A program made the translations under genes and the position numbers. This document shows positions 8,248-18,194 of a stretch of DNA of 64,000 bases, piece by piece. This DNA comes from Novosphingobium sp. NDB2Meth1 (GTDB taxonomy: Bacteria > Pseudomonadota > Alphaproteobacteria > Sphingomonadales > Sphingomonadaceae): NCBI RefSeq assembly GCF_900117425.1, contig NZ_FPEH01000015.1, positions 1-64,000 on the forward strand, given 5' to 3'. The stretch's first letter is position 1. Every line of letters starts with the position of its first letter. The notes under the pieces are model-generated. The model ran no database searches. It saw only the letters and a program-made list of their open reading frames with translations, and was not told where the DNA came from.

Positions 8248-10374
8248 CTAGGCTCCCGGTGCAGGCGCGGCGGGCGCTGCAGCAGCAGGCGTCGGCGCGG
8301 CAGCAGGCGCTGCGGTTTCAGCCGGGGCAGGGGGCGCCTCAGGCTCGGGCGCGGGCGGCGCGGCATCGGTCTGCGCGGCGGTCGGCTCGGCCACCGGGGT
8401 GTTGTCCGCGGCGACCGCCTCCGCCGCCTGCTCCTCGTCGGGCGCCTTGGGCGCGGTGGCGCCGAACTTCGCGGCATAGGCGTTGTATTTCGCCGCCATG
8501 CGCTGCTGCACGTCGCCGCCCCATTCCGCCTCGTAGCCTTCGAGCACTTCCATCGCCTTGGCGCGGTCGAACAGGTAGGTCATCACGTCGCGCGCGATGG
8601 GGTAGGCCGCGCCCGATCCGCCGCCGTGCTCGATCGCGACCGCGCAGGCATAGCGCGGCTTGTCGAACGGCGCGAAGCAGATGAAGTGGCCGTGGTCGCG
8701 GTGCTTCCAGAGGCCGCCCTTGCCGTTGCCGATATTGAGCCCGACGACTTGCGCGGTGCCGGTCTTGCCCGCCATCTGCACACCCTCGACCGGAATGCGC
8801 GCCTTGCCGGCGGTGCCGCGCCCGTTGACCACTTCGTTCATCGCCGCGTGGATGATGTCGAGGTGTTCCTGCTTGATCCCCAGCGAAGGCGCCCGCGGCG
8901 CATGGCGGTCCATCAGGAGGCGCGGGGTCAGTTGCAGCCCGGAGGCAAGGCGCGAGGCCATGACCGCCTGCTGCAGCGGATTGACCAGCATGTAGCCCTG
9001 ACCGATCGTCGCATTCACCGTGTCATAGATTGCCCATGGTTTCTGATACTTGCGCTGCTTCCACTGCGGATCGGGCACCGTGCCATAGGACTGGCCGGGA
9101 TAGGGCATCGGGTATTCCTGACCCAGCCCCAGCCGCCGCGCCATCGCCGCGATCCTGTCCATCCCGATCTGCTGGGCGAAATGGTAGAAATAGACGTCGC
9201 ACGACTGGTAGATGCCCTTCGACATGTTGGTCGTGCCGTGGCCGCGGTGGTTCCAGCAGTGGAACACGCGGTTGCCCACGCGCAGCCCGCCCGCGCAGCC
9301 GACGCTGGCCTCCGGATCAAGTCCCGCCTCGAGGAACGCGAGCGCTACCATCGGCTTCACCGTCGAACCCGGCGGATAGAGCCCGCGCAGCACCTTGTTG
9401 CGCAAGGGCACGTGGTCGTCTTCCGAAAGCATCTTCCATTCGATGCGGCCGATCCCGTCGGCAAAGCTGTTGGGATCGAAGCTCGGCATCGAAACCATCG
9501 CCAGCAAGTCGCCCGTCGCGCAGTCCATCACCACGACCGAGCCGGATTCGAGCCCGATGCGCCGCGCCGCATAGTCCTGCAGGCCCGCATCGATGGTCAG
9601 CTGGATAGGGCTCCCCGGCACATCCTCGCGCGTCCCCAGATCGCGCACCACGCGGCCACCCGCCGTCGCCTCCACCCGCCGCGCGCCCGGAATGCCGCGC
9701 AGGCGTTCCTCGAAGTGCTTCTCGAGCCCGTCCTTGCCGATCTTGAAGCCTGGTGTGATCAGCAGCGGGTTGCGCTCCTTCTCGTAATCCTCCGCCGAAG
9801 CCGGGCCGACATAGCCCACAAGGTGGCCGACCGCCGCGCCCGTCGGATAATAGCGCGAGAAGCCGCGCTGCGGGATCACGCCGGGCAGTTCGGGCAGGCG
9901 CACGCTGACCGCGGCGAACTTGTCCCAGTCGAGGTTCGAGGCGACTTCGACCGGCTGGAACCCGCGCGCCTTCTCCAGCTTGTCCTTGATGTCGCTCACC
10001 CGGTCCGCCGTGAGGCCCAGCAGCTGCGACAGCGTCCGCAACGTGGCATCGGCATCGACCACCCGGTCCGGCACCAGATCGACGCGGAAATCGGCGCGAT
10101 TGGCCGCCAGCGAAGCGCCGGTGCGGTCGATCACCCAGCCGCGCCGGGGCGGGATCAGCGTCAGGTTGACGCGGTTGCTTTCAGAGGCCGCGCGGTACTT
10201 GGCATTCTCCGCCACCGCCAGCCAGGTCAGCCGCCCGGCCAGCAGCATGCCCACGCCCGCCTGCGCCATGCCCAGCACGAACGTGCGCCGCTCGAACGAA
10301 TGGGTGAGCTGCGCGCCCGTCACCGGCAGCGGCTTCGCCGGCTTCGACCAGGGCCAGGACCACTTCTGGCGCAT
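8248..10374 (-). CDS. mrdA: Penicillin-binding protein 2 (transpeptidase)
   Basis: PBP2 crosslinks peptidoglycan for elongation in complex with RodA and MreC. The 708-residue protein has a short cytoplasmic tail, one membrane anchor at about 33-50 and a pedestal domain. The transpeptidase domain shows STVK at 337-340 (catalytic Ser), SCD at 391-393 and KTGT at 537-540. After the transpeptidase fold comes an unusual tail of about 80 residues rich in Ala, Pro and Glu. That tail is probably disordered and is longer than in E. coli PBP2. It lies between mreD and rodA in the operon. Confidence 0.96.
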   Translation of the reverse strand: MRQKWSWPWSKPAKPLPVTGAQLTHSFERRTFVLGMAQAGVGMLLAGRLTWLAVAENAKYRAASESNRVNLTLIPPRRGWVIDRTGASLAANRADFRVDLVPDRVVDADATLRTLSQLLGLTADRVSDIKDKLEKARGFQPVEVASNLDWDKFAAVSVRLPELPGVIPQRGFSRYYPTGAAVGHLVGYVGPASAEDYEKERNPLLITPGFKIGKDGLEKHFEERLRGIPGARRVEATAGGRVVRDLGTREDVPGSPIQLTIDAGLQDYAARRIGLESGSVVVMDCATGDLLAMVSMPSFDPNSFADGIGRIEWKMLSEDDHVPLRNKVLRGLYPPGSTVKPMVALAFLEAGLDPEASVGCAGGLRVGNRVFHCWNHRGHGTTNMSKGIYQSCDVYFYHFAQQIGMDRIAAMARRLGLGQEYPMPYPGQSYGTVPDPQWKQRKYQKPWAIYDTVNATIGQGYMLVNPLQQAVMASRLASGLQLTPRLLMDRHAPRAPSLGIKQEHLDIIHAAMNEVVNGRGTAGKARIPVEGVQMAGKTGTAQVVGLNIGNGKGGLWKHRDHGHFICFAPFDKPRYACAVAIEHGGGSGAAYPIARDVMTYLFDRAKAMEVLEGYEAEWGGDVQQRMAAKYNAYAAKFGATAPKAPDEEQAAEAVAADNTPVAEPTAAQTDAAPPAPEPEAPPAPAETAAPAAAPTPAAAAPAAPAPGA

Positions 10375-10380
10375 GGCGCG

Positions 10381-10953
10381 TCAGACCGTCCTGAGCGGCA
10401 GGAGGCGCACGCGGTCCAGCAGGGCGACCGCCCGCGTCACCAGCGGATAGAGCGCCAGCGTCACCAGCAGCTGCGGCCCGATCACCAGCGGCAGCGGATA
10501 GGCCGCAGCCAGCCCCGCGATCCCTGCCGAAAGCACGAGATAGCCCGTCATCAGCAACGAAGCGACCGCCCAGTCAGCCACGAAACTGCGCCACAGCAGG
10601 CGGTTGTCGACGGTATCCATCACCAGCATCGCGGCAGACCATAGCACGATCCCCGATCCGAACGGCTGCCCGCTGTAAAGATCGTCGAACGCGCCGAGCG
10701 GGAGGCCCGCCCACAGCGGCAGCAGGCTCGGCCGCAGCATGCGCCACGCCAGAAACACCATGAACGCCAGCGGCGGCACCACCGGCGCAGAGGCGATCAC
10801 CGGCGAGTAAACTGCCAGCGAGGCCAGCATCACCGAAACCCATGGCAGTCCGGAAGCCACCAGCGGCGAAGGCGCGCGGTTGATCCGCTGCGGCACGAGG
10901 TCCTCCGGCCGGCGCGGCAGGCTGGGCAGGTCGGGCAGCCGGGGAAACGGCAT
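10381..10953 (-). CDS. mreD: Rod-shape protein MreD
   Basis: This 190-residue, strongly hydrophobic protein has five or six membrane segments. MreD is poorly conserved, so the identification rests on length, hydrophobic pattern, the LAFMVFLAWRMLRP-like region and position between mreC and mrdA. Its ATG shares one base with the mreC stop (TGATG), so translation is coupled. It belongs to the elongasome in the inner membrane. Confidence 0.9.
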   Translation of the reverse strand: MPFPRLPDLPSLPRRPEDLVPQRINRAPSPLVASGLPWVSVMLASLAVYSPVIASAPVVPPLAFMVFLAWRMLRPSLLPLWAGLPLGAFDDLYSGQPFGSGIVLWSAAMLVMDTVDNRLLWRSFVADWAVASLLMTGYLVLSAGIAGLAAAYPLPLVIGPQLLVTLALYPLVTRAVALLDRVRLLPLRTV

Positions 10954-11873
10954 CAGTTGCCCCCTCCGCCCTCGCTGGCTTCGGGAGCCGGTCCTGCCGC
11001 CTGCTGGCTCGCCCCCAGCGCTTCGACGGCAGGGGCCTGGAACACCGGCAGCACGACCACGAAATCGGCTTCTGCGGGGTCACTCGCGAGATGGCCCACG
11101 CCCCCGTCATGCAGCACTTCGGTCACCACCGCGACCGGAATGCCCGGCGGGTAGAGCCCGCCCGAACCCGACGTCGCGAAAACATCGCCGCGCTTCAGCG
11201 GGTTGTTGCCCATATTGAGCAGGCGGATCGCGATGCGCCCGTCGGACTTGCCCTCGACAAAGGCGGGCAGGCCATCGCGCACCCGCCGCACCGGCACCAC
11301 GTTTTCCGGGTCCGTCACCAGCAGCACCCGCGCCGTGCCCGGCCCCGCCTCGATCACCCGCCCGATCAGCCCCGCCGCCGATCGCACCGGCTGGCCCGGC
11401 CGCACACCTTGCGACGTGCCCGCCGAAAGCACCGCAAAGCGCCGCGCGCTCGCGGCGGTCGAGCCGATCAGGCGGGCGGCGGTGATCGGCTTCATCTGCG
11501 GGTCGACAATCCCGAGCAGCGCTTTCAGCCGCCTGTTCTCGCCTTCCAGCGCCTGCATCGTCAGCGCATTGGCCCGCGCCGCGGCGACTTCGCGGGAAAG
11601 CGCCGCGTTCTGCCGCCCGGCCTGGAAATAGGCGCCGATGGCCGCGATCACGCTCTGGCCCGCCGCGCGCGTCTCGGCCCCCGCTTCGCCCGCAGGCCGT
11701 GCGATCTCGCTTGCCGCGCCGCGCACCGAACTGAATGCCTGCGGGTTGACGATGCTCACGATCAGCAGCCCCGCGCCCGCAAGGAAGCCGGCCACGGCAA
11801 TGACGTAGCCGGTGAAGATCCCGTATTGCGCCCTGCGCGAAAAGCCCGGGCGCCGGTCTGGCGACCGCGCCAT
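10953..11873 (-). CDS. mreC: Rod-shape protein MreC
   Basis: MreC links cytoplasmic MreB to periplasmic PBP2 and activates it. The 306-residue protein has a basic N-terminus, one membrane anchor at about 17-43, a short coiled-coil segment (QNAALSREVAAARANA) and the beta-domains typical of the family, including the TSGSGGLYPPGIPV loop. It ends in an Ala/Pro/Glu-rich low-complexity tail. Start at 11873; the stop overlaps the mreD start. Confidence 0.95.
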   Translation of the reverse strand: MARSPDRRPGFSRRAQYGIFTGYVIAVAGFLAGAGLLIVSIVNPQAFSSVRGAASEIARPAGEAGAETRAAGQSVIAAIGAYFQAGRQNAALSREVAAARANALTMQALEGENRRLKALLGIVDPQMKPITAARLIGSTAASARRFAVLSAGTSQGVRPGQPVRSAAGLIGRVIEAGPGTARVLLVTDPENVVPVRRVRDGLPAFVEGKSDGRIAIRLLNMGNNPLKRGDVFATSGSGGLYPPGIPVAVVTEVLHDGGVGHLASDPAEADFVVVLPVFQAPAVEALGASQQAAGPAPEASEGGGGN

Positions 11874-11920
11874 CTAGCAACCCTTCCTCTTGCGACCTGC
11901 CCGGTGGCGGCCGAGCGGCA

Positions 11921-13135
<1,215 letters not shown>

Positions 13136-13158
13136 TCACCGCTAGTGTACCGCGACGC

Positions 13159-14958
13159 ATGTCCGAACCGGTCCGAACCATCCGCCGCCTGCCTGAAAAC
13201 CTCGTCAACCGCATCGCGGCGGGCGAGGTCGTCGAGCGCCCGGCAAGCGCGCTCAAGGAGCTGGTCGAGAACGCCATCGATGCGGGCGCGAGCCACATTT
13301 CCGTGCGGCTCGCTGAAGGCGGCCTCTCGCTCATCGAAGTCACCGACGACGGCTGCGGCATGCGCGCAGACGAGATCGCGCTGGCCCTGGAGCGGCACGC
13401 GACGTCCAAGCTCCCTGACGAAGCCATCGAGATGGTCGCCACCCTCGGCTTCCGCGGCGAAGCGCTTCCCTCCATCGCCTCGGTCGCCCGCGTCACGATT
13501 GAAAGCCGCGCCGGCCCCACGGGCGAAGCGTGGCAGCGCGTCGTCGATCACGGCACCGTCGTCTCCGATGGCCCCGCCGCGCTCCCCCCGGGCACCCGCG
13601 TCCGGGTCGAGGACCTCTTCGGCAAAGTCCCTGCCCGCCGCAAGTTCCTGCGCAGCCCGCGCGCCGAATGGGCCGCCAGCCTCGACGTCGTCCGCCGCCT
13701 CGCGCTCGCGCGGCCCGATGTCGGCTTCACCTTGGAGCATGACGGCCGCCGCGCCCTCCACGTCCAGCCGGGTGACACGCTCGCCGCCCGCACCGCCCAG
13801 CTCGTCGCGCGCGAGCTGCACGACAACGCCGTCGCGGTCGACCTGCTGCGCGGCCCCTATCACCTGATGGGCGTCGCCGGCCTGCCGACCTACAACCGCG
13901 GCGTCGCCGATCACCAGTACCTCTTCGTCAACGGCCGCCCGGTAAAGGACAAGCTCCTGATCGGCGCGGTGCGCGGCGCCTATGCCGACATGCTCGCGCG
14001 CGACCGGCACGCGGTCCTCGCGCTGTTTCTTGAGGTTCCGCCTGAAGAAGTCGACGTAAACGTGCATCCTGCCAAGACCGAAGTGCGCTTCCGCGATCCG
14101 GCCCTCGTGCGCGGGATGATCGTCTCGGGCCTCCGCCAGGCGCTCACCACCGGCGACCGCCGCTCCGCACAGGCCCCCGATGCAGGCGCGATGCAGGCCT
14201 GGCAGGCCGAACCGATTGCACCCATGCCCGTGGTGGCGCCGCAGTCGAACCTCTTCTGGCAGCACCGCGAACCCGCCCGCGTTTCCGAAGCCGGACGAGC
14301 CTGGCGCGGCTACGAAGCCGCCCTGATGGCGCCGCCCGCCGCCCGCGCCGAACCGGCGGTGGAGCCCGTCACCAGCCATCCCCTCGGCGTCGCACGCGGC
14401 CAGATCGCGCAGACCTACATCGTCGCCGAAGCCGAGGATGGCCTCGTCCTCGTCGACCAGCACGCCGCGCACGAACGCCTGGTGCTCGAACGCCTGCGCG
14501 CCGCCGGGGCGGGGGAGGGCACCGCCCCCGCGCAGGCCTTGCTGCTCCCTGAAGTGGTCGAGCTCGACGAACCCTCCTGCGACCGGCTCGAAGACGCCGC
14601 CGCCGAACTCGCCACCTACGGCCTCGCGCTCGAACGCTTCGGTCCCGCCGCCATGCTCGTCCGTGCCGTTCCCGCCGTCCTCAAAGGCGGGGACGTGCAG
14701 GCGCTCGTGCGCGATGTCGCCGACGATCTTGCGAAAAACGGCGCCGCCCTGCTGCTCGGCGAGAAGCGCGATCTGGTTTTGGCAACCATGGCCTGCCATG
14801 GTTCGGTAAGGGCCGGGCGGGTACTCAGCGTCCCCGAAATGAATGCGCTGCTGCGCGAAATGGAAGTGACGCCGCGTTCCGGCCAGTGCAACCATGGGCG
14901 GCCGACATGGATCAAGCTCGCCCACGGCGATATCGAAAAGCTCTTCGGGAGGAAATGA
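13159..14958 (+). CDS. mutL: DNA mismatch repair protein MutL
   Basis: MutL couples mismatch recognition by MutS to strand removal. The 599-residue protein has the GHKL ATPase motifs ELVENAIDAG (34-43), DDGCGM (63-68) and GFRGEAL (97-103). The C-terminal dimerisation domain contains DQHAAHE at about 433, ACH at about 545 and CNHGRP near 577. These fit the metal-binding endonuclease signature DQHA(X)2E(X)4E of MutL proteins from bacteria without MutH. A longer frame starts at 13105, but similarity begins at the ATG at 13159. The stop overlaps the next gene (ATGA). Confidence 0.97.
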   Translation: MSEPVRTIRRLPENLVNRIAAGEVVERPASALKELVENAIDAGASHISVRLAEGGLSLIEVTDDGCGMRADEIALALERHATSKLPDEAIEMVATLGFRGEALPSIASVARVTIESRAGPTGEAWQRVVDHGTVVSDGPAALPPGTRVRVEDLFGKVPARRKFLRSPRAEWAASLDVVRRLALARPDVGFTLEHDGRRALHVQPGDTLAARTAQLVARELHDNAVAVDLLRGPYHLMGVAGLPTYNRGVADHQYLFVNGRPVKDKLLIGAVRGAYADMLARDRHAVLALFLEVPPEEVDVNVHPAKTEVRFRDPALVRGMIVSGLRQALTTGDRRSAQAPDAGAMQAWQAEPIAPMPVVAPQSNLFWQHREPARVSEAGRAWRGYEAALMAPPAARAEPAVEPVTSHPLGVARGQIAQTYIVAEAEDGLVLVDQHAAHERLVLERLRAAGAGEGTAPAQALLLPEVVELDEPSCDRLEDAAAELATYGLALERFGPAAMLVRAVPAVLKGGDVQALVRDVADDLAKNGAALLLGEKRDLVLATMACHGSVRAGRVLSVPEMNALLREMEVTPRSGQCNHGRPTWIKLAHGDIEKLFGRK

Positions 14959-15407
14959 TGCGGCGACTTGCTCTGGCTCCGGTTTTCCTGCTCGCCGCGT
15001 GCGGCCCCGGGGCGCCGCCACCGCCGCCGCCCGCCAGCACGGTCCAGCCCGAGCCGATCACCTATCCCGACATCAAGGACAACGAGCTCTACGGCGCGGG
15101 CTGCAACTTCACCCCCGAAGGCGGCGGCATGTCCGCGCTCGCCCTGGCGCAGGAGGGCGAGGCGATCATCAAGGTCAAGGGCAAGATCGAGCGCATCCCC
15201 GCCGACAAGAAGAGCCAGATCCTCCCCGAAACCGCCCGTACGCGATATCTAGGCCCGGACCGCATCCTGCTCCTTGCCCCGCTGCCCGATGCCAAGCCGG
15301 TCGAGAACGGCGTGGTCAAGACCCTCGCCACCAGCCTGACGATCATGGACCCGCTCGGCCGCATCCAGTTCTTCGCCAAGGGCGTCGTCCAGTGCAAGCC
15401 GATGTGA
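14955..15407 (+). CDS. Small lipoprotein of unknown function
   Basis: This 150-residue protein starts with a lipoprotein signal ending in LLAAC, followed by a proline run. A globular domain with two further cysteines follows. The ATG overlaps the mutL stop, and GGGAGGA lies just upstream, so it is translationally coupled to mutL. I recognise no named family. The contents suggest a periplasm-facing lipid-anchored protein. A link to DNA repair is not implied; the coupling may only reflect gene order in this lineage. Confidence 0.75.
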   Translation: MMRRLALAPVFLLAACGPGAPPPPPPASTVQPEPITYPDIKDNELYGAGCNFTPEGGGMSALALAQEGEAIIKVKGKIERIPADKKSQILPETARTRYLGPDRILLLAPLPDAKPVENGVVKTLATSLTIMDPLGRIQFFAKGVVQCKPM

Positions 15408-15441
15408 CCGAGGCTAAATCAAGCTATTGAAATAAAATCAT

Positions 15442-15526
15442 TTCGTCATTCCCGCGCAGGCGGGAATCCAGAGCGGCAAACGCAGCGCCAGCACCCCTGG
15501 ATTCCCGCCTGCGCGGGAATGACGAA
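15442..15526. repeat. Family A palindromic repeat (30-bp arms)
   Basis: Perfect inverted arms at 15442-15471 and 15497-15526, with core ATTCCCGCGCAGGCGGGAAT, enclose a 25-base spacer. The two arms match at all 30 positions. It lies after the lipoprotein stop, where it could protect the message 3' end. Closely similar sequences are common dispersed repeats in proteobacteria. Confidence 0.9.
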
Positions 15527-15543
15527 GCCATGTGCCTCCACCC

Positions 15544-15572
15544 TTGACAAAACGAACCATATAGGTTATACG
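15544..15572 (+). promoter_or_regulatory. Strong sigma70-like promoter with no gene assigned
   Basis: TTGACA at 15544-15549 and TATACG at 15567-15572 are separated by exactly 17 bases. The -35 box is a full consensus match, rare in this window. Nothing recognisable as a gene follows for about 540 bases on the plus strand. Confidence 0.6.
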
Positions 15573-15985
15573 CTCCGCCCAGATCGGGAGCAGGCTAGGC
15601 CGGCCTCGCCCTCGCTCCTTTGGCCGTAAAACGCCAACGCGACCGGTGCGGGCTGCGGGTTCAAGGTGGGGCGGTCTCCCCCAAGTCCTTGGCCAGGCAA
15701 TCTACCGCGCCAGCACGCAGATCATGGCTCCCATCGGCTTCGTCCCGGTGCGAGCAAAGACCGGCACGCACGCGAGCCGCTACCCCGGTCCCGGGCCATG
15801 ATCGACCAAATGGCTGCGCCGGACCTCTTCTGCCCATCCGGCCACTCGCAACCGGCGGAACACGACGCCCTCCCCGCAGCGCCAGTGCAGGCGCCGCACC
15901 GGTCGCGCGATCACTCCCCAATGCCCGAACACCGCAGCGCCGCGCCAGTAAATCCAACACGCCGCAGAGTCCTATCCCAGTCCTC
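15573..15985 (+). other. Unassigned stretch downstream of a promoter
   Basis: About 410 bases between the promoter and family B repeat hold no convincing gene. Open frames from about 15620 (TTG start) and 15666 exist. They give proteins rich in Arg, Pro and Ser without family resemblance, and the first reads into repeat B. I see no RNase P, SRP, tmRNA or 6S signature. An untyped small RNA or a short secreted peptide both remain possible. Confidence 0.35.
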
Positions 15986-16063
15986 GTCATTGCGAGCGTA
16001 GCGAAGCAATCCAGGGCGGGCGCGCATGACGCTCTGGATTGCTTCGCTGCGCTCGCAATGACG
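15986..16063. repeat. Family B palindromic repeat (30-bp arms)
   Basis: Arms at 15986-16015 and 16034-16063 (core CATTGCGAGC ... GAAGCAATCCAG) are inverse copies with one mismatch and an 18-base spacer. It ends about 50 bases beyond the stop of the GNAT gene. This is a separate repeat family from A, although both share the CATT and AATCCAG ends. Confidence 0.9.
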
Positions 16064-16113
16064 AACTACTGAGGTGTTTCACTCGCCGTCGAATCCGACG
16101 GGCCCTAACCCGC

Positions 16114-16524
16114 CTACAGCCGCCGCCCCATGCTGATGTGGTCTTCCACCGCGAAGCCCAGCCGCTGGTAGAACGCGATCACCGCGGCATTGGTGCTGCG
16201 CACCTGCAGGTTGATCTTGGGGCACCCCAGCGCCCGCAGCGCTGCTTCCGCCCTCTGCACCAGCGCCGTGCCCACGCCGCGCCGCTTGGCCGACTGGCGC
16301 ACCGCGACCGAATAGAGCCACCCCCGGTGCCCGTCATACCCGGCCATGATCGAGCCGATCACCACGCCGTCCTCCACCGCCACGAACAGCAGGTCGTCGT
16401 TCATCGCCAGCTTGGCCGGAACCGACCGGTCGGCCCGGTTGCGCGGCGGATCGTTCGGGAAGGCCTCGCGCCAGAGCGCGTCCAGCGCGCCAAAATCCGC
16501 CGGCTGGTAAGGCCGGATTTCCAT
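16114..16524 (-). CDS. GNAT acetyltransferase, YpeA-like
   Basis: This 136-residue single-domain GNAT protein transfers an acetyl group from acetyl-CoA to an unidentified amine. The CoA-pyrophosphate loop RRGVGTAL is visible, as are AGYDGHRGWLYSVAV (YpeA-like, preceding beta-4) and the C-terminal FYQRLGF. These strings closely match E. coli YpeA, whose substrate is unknown. Its ATG directly abuts the stop of the MaoC gene upstream, so the two form an operon. Confidence 0.88.
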   Translation of the reverse strand: MEIRPYQPADFGALDALWREAFPNDPPRNRADRSVPAKLAMNDDLLFVAVEDGVVIGSIMAGYDGHRGWLYSVAVRQSAKRRGVGTALVQRAEAALRALGCPKINLQVRSTNAAVIAFYQRLGFAVEDHISMGRRL

Positions 16525-16983
16525 TCAGTCCGCGCCGCCGGGATCGCGCGTCGCCACCAGCCCGAGCGCCTTGAAGCTCATCACCAGCTCGTCATGCTGG
16601 TTGTAGACCCGCGTCTCGCCCTTGATGATGCCCATTTCCGGCTTCGACTTGCTGCGGCGCTTTTCCAGCAGCGTGTTCTCGCAGCGCAGCGTGTCGCCGG
16701 GATAGACCGGCTTGATCCAGCGCAGCTCGTCCACCCCCGGCGAGCCGAGCCCCGCCTGCTTGTTGTTGAGCAGGTTCGCCACCGTCATCGACATCGTCAT
16801 CGCCGCGGTATGCCACCCGCTTGCCGAAAGCCGCCCGAAGTGCGTCTTCGCGGCCGCGTCGTCATCAAGGTGGAAGGCCTGCGGATCGTACTTGCGCGCG
16901 AACTCGATCACTTCCTCGCGCGTCACTTCGTAGTGCCCGAACTTGGTCACCCGGCCGACTTCCAGATCCTCGTAATACTGCAT
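16525..16983 (-). CDS. MaoC family dehydratase
   Basis: The 152-residue hot-dog-fold protein resembles MaoC-type (R)-enoyl-CoA hydratases. Asp and His in YDPQAFHLD fit the catalytic Asp-x4-His pair of the hydratase-2 motif, and ASGWHTA matches the overhang segment. Such enzymes hydrate 2-enoyl-CoA for beta-oxidation variants or polyester supply. The exact substrate cannot be read from sequence. The ychF stop lies about ten bases upstream on the same strand, so the gene is close behind ychF. Confidence 0.88.
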   Translation of the reverse strand: MQYYEDLEVGRVTKFGHYEVTREEVIEFARKYDPQAFHLDDDAAAKTHFGRLSASGWHTAAMTMSMTVANLLNNKQAGLGSPGVDELRWIKPVYPGDTLRCENTLLEKRRSKSKPEMGIIKGETRVYNQHDELVMSFKALGLVATRDPGGAD

Positions 16984-16993
16984 GATCAGCGCC

Positions 16994-18094
16994 TTATACG
17001 TTGAACTTGAAGTGCATCACGTCGCCGTCGCGCACCACGTATTCCTTGCCTTCCTGCCGCAGCTTGCCCGCATCGCGCGCCGCCGCTTCGCCGCCCAGCG
17101 TGACGAAGTCCTCGTAGGCAATCGTCTCGGCGCGGATGAAGCCGCGCTGCATGTCCGAATGGATCTCGCCCGCCGCTTCGGGCGCCTTGGCCCCGGCGTG
17201 GATCGTCCAGGCCCGCGCTTCCTTCGGCCCGACGGTGAAGAAGGTGAGCAAGTGCAGGAGATCGTAGCCCGCGCGGATGATCTTCGCGAGCCCGGCTTCC
17301 TCAAGGCCGAGCGCGGAGAGGAACTCGGCGCGGTCCTCGACCGGCATGGTGACGATATCGGCCTCGATCGCGGCGGAAACGATCACCGCATTGGCACCCT
17401 CGGCCCTGGCCTTCTCGATCACCCGCGCGGAGAAATCGTTGCCGGTCGCGGCGGCCTCTTCCTCCACGTTGCACACATAGAGCACCGGCTTGGCGGTAAT
17501 CAGCTGCGCCTGTGCAAACACGCGCGCTTCCTCGTCGTCCTTGGGCACCGTCAGCCGCGCGGGCTTGCCCTGCCGCAGCAGTTCCAGCGCCTGCCCCAGC
17601 ACCGAAGCGGTGATCCTGGCTTCCTTGTCGCCCTGCGCCGCCTTCTTCTGCGCGGCGGGCACCCGCTTCTCGAGGCTCTCGAGGTCCGAAAGCATCAGCT
17701 CTGTCTCGACCGTCTCGGCGTCCGAGATCGGATCGACCTTGTTGTCGACATGCTGGATGTCCGCGTTCTCGAAGCAGCGCAGCACGTGAACAATCGCGTC
17801 CACCTCGCGGATATTGCCGAGGAACTGGTTGCCCAGCCCTTCGCCCTTCGAAGCCCCGCGCACCAGCCCCGCAATGTCGACAAAGCCCAGCTGCGTCGGG
17901 ATGATCTTCTGGCTCCCGGCGATGGCCGCCAGCTTGTCCAGCCGCGGATCGGGCACGCCCACGTTGCCGATGTTCGGCTCGATCGTGCAGAACGGATAGT
18001 TCGCCGCCTGCGCCGCCTGCGTCTCGGTCAGCGCGTTGAACAGCGTCGACTTGCCCACGTTCGGCAGCCCGACAATCCCGCAGCGAAAACCCAT
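16994..18094 (-). CDS. ychF: Redox-linked ribosome-binding ATPase YchF (Obg family)
   Basis: YchF is a universally conserved P-loop protein that hydrolyses ATP better than GTP and binds ribosomes. The 366-residue product shows G1 GLPNVGKST at the N-terminus, the switch region FVDIAGLVRGASKGEGLGN, a coiled-coil insertion and a C-terminal TGS domain ending in DVMHFKFNV. The start at 18094 places MGFRCGIVGLP first, as in family members. An in-frame upstream extension is ignored. Confidence 0.96.
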   Translation of the reverse strand: MGFRCGIVGLPNVGKSTLFNALTETQAAQAANYPFCTIEPNIGNVGVPDPRLDKLAAIAGSQKIIPTQLGFVDIAGLVRGASKGEGLGNQFLGNIREVDAIVHVLRCFENADIQHVDNKVDPISDAETVETELMLSDLESLEKRVPAAQKKAAQGDKEARITASVLGQALELLRQGKPARLTVPKDDEEARVFAQAQLITAKPVLYVCNVEEEAAATGNDFSARVIEKARAEGANAVIVSAAIEADIVTMPVEDRAEFLSALGLEEAGLAKIIRAGYDLLHLLTFFTVGPKEARAWTIHAGAKAPEAAGEIHSDMQRGFIRAETIAYEDFVTLGGEAAARDAGKLRQEGKEYVVRDGDVMHFKFNV

Positions 18095-18194
18095 CGTTCG
18101 ATCCTTGTCCATCGCAGCGGGCGAATGGCTTGCCCGATGCCGTGAAGCGCGCGATGGTATCCCCAAGCGGCAAGGTCAAGGGGGCGCGGGCGAT

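Noticed and set aside
7222..10644. 1140-residue plus-strand open frame opposite rodA and mrdA
   Set aside because: It is an antisense shadow of high-GC coding sequence, rich in Arg, His and Gln, with no family motifs. The minus-strand genes are certain.
15620..16072. 150-residue plus-strand frame downstream of the orphan promoter
   Set aside because: It starts at a TTG without a ribosome-binding site, reads into palindromic repeat B and shows no consistent codon preference.
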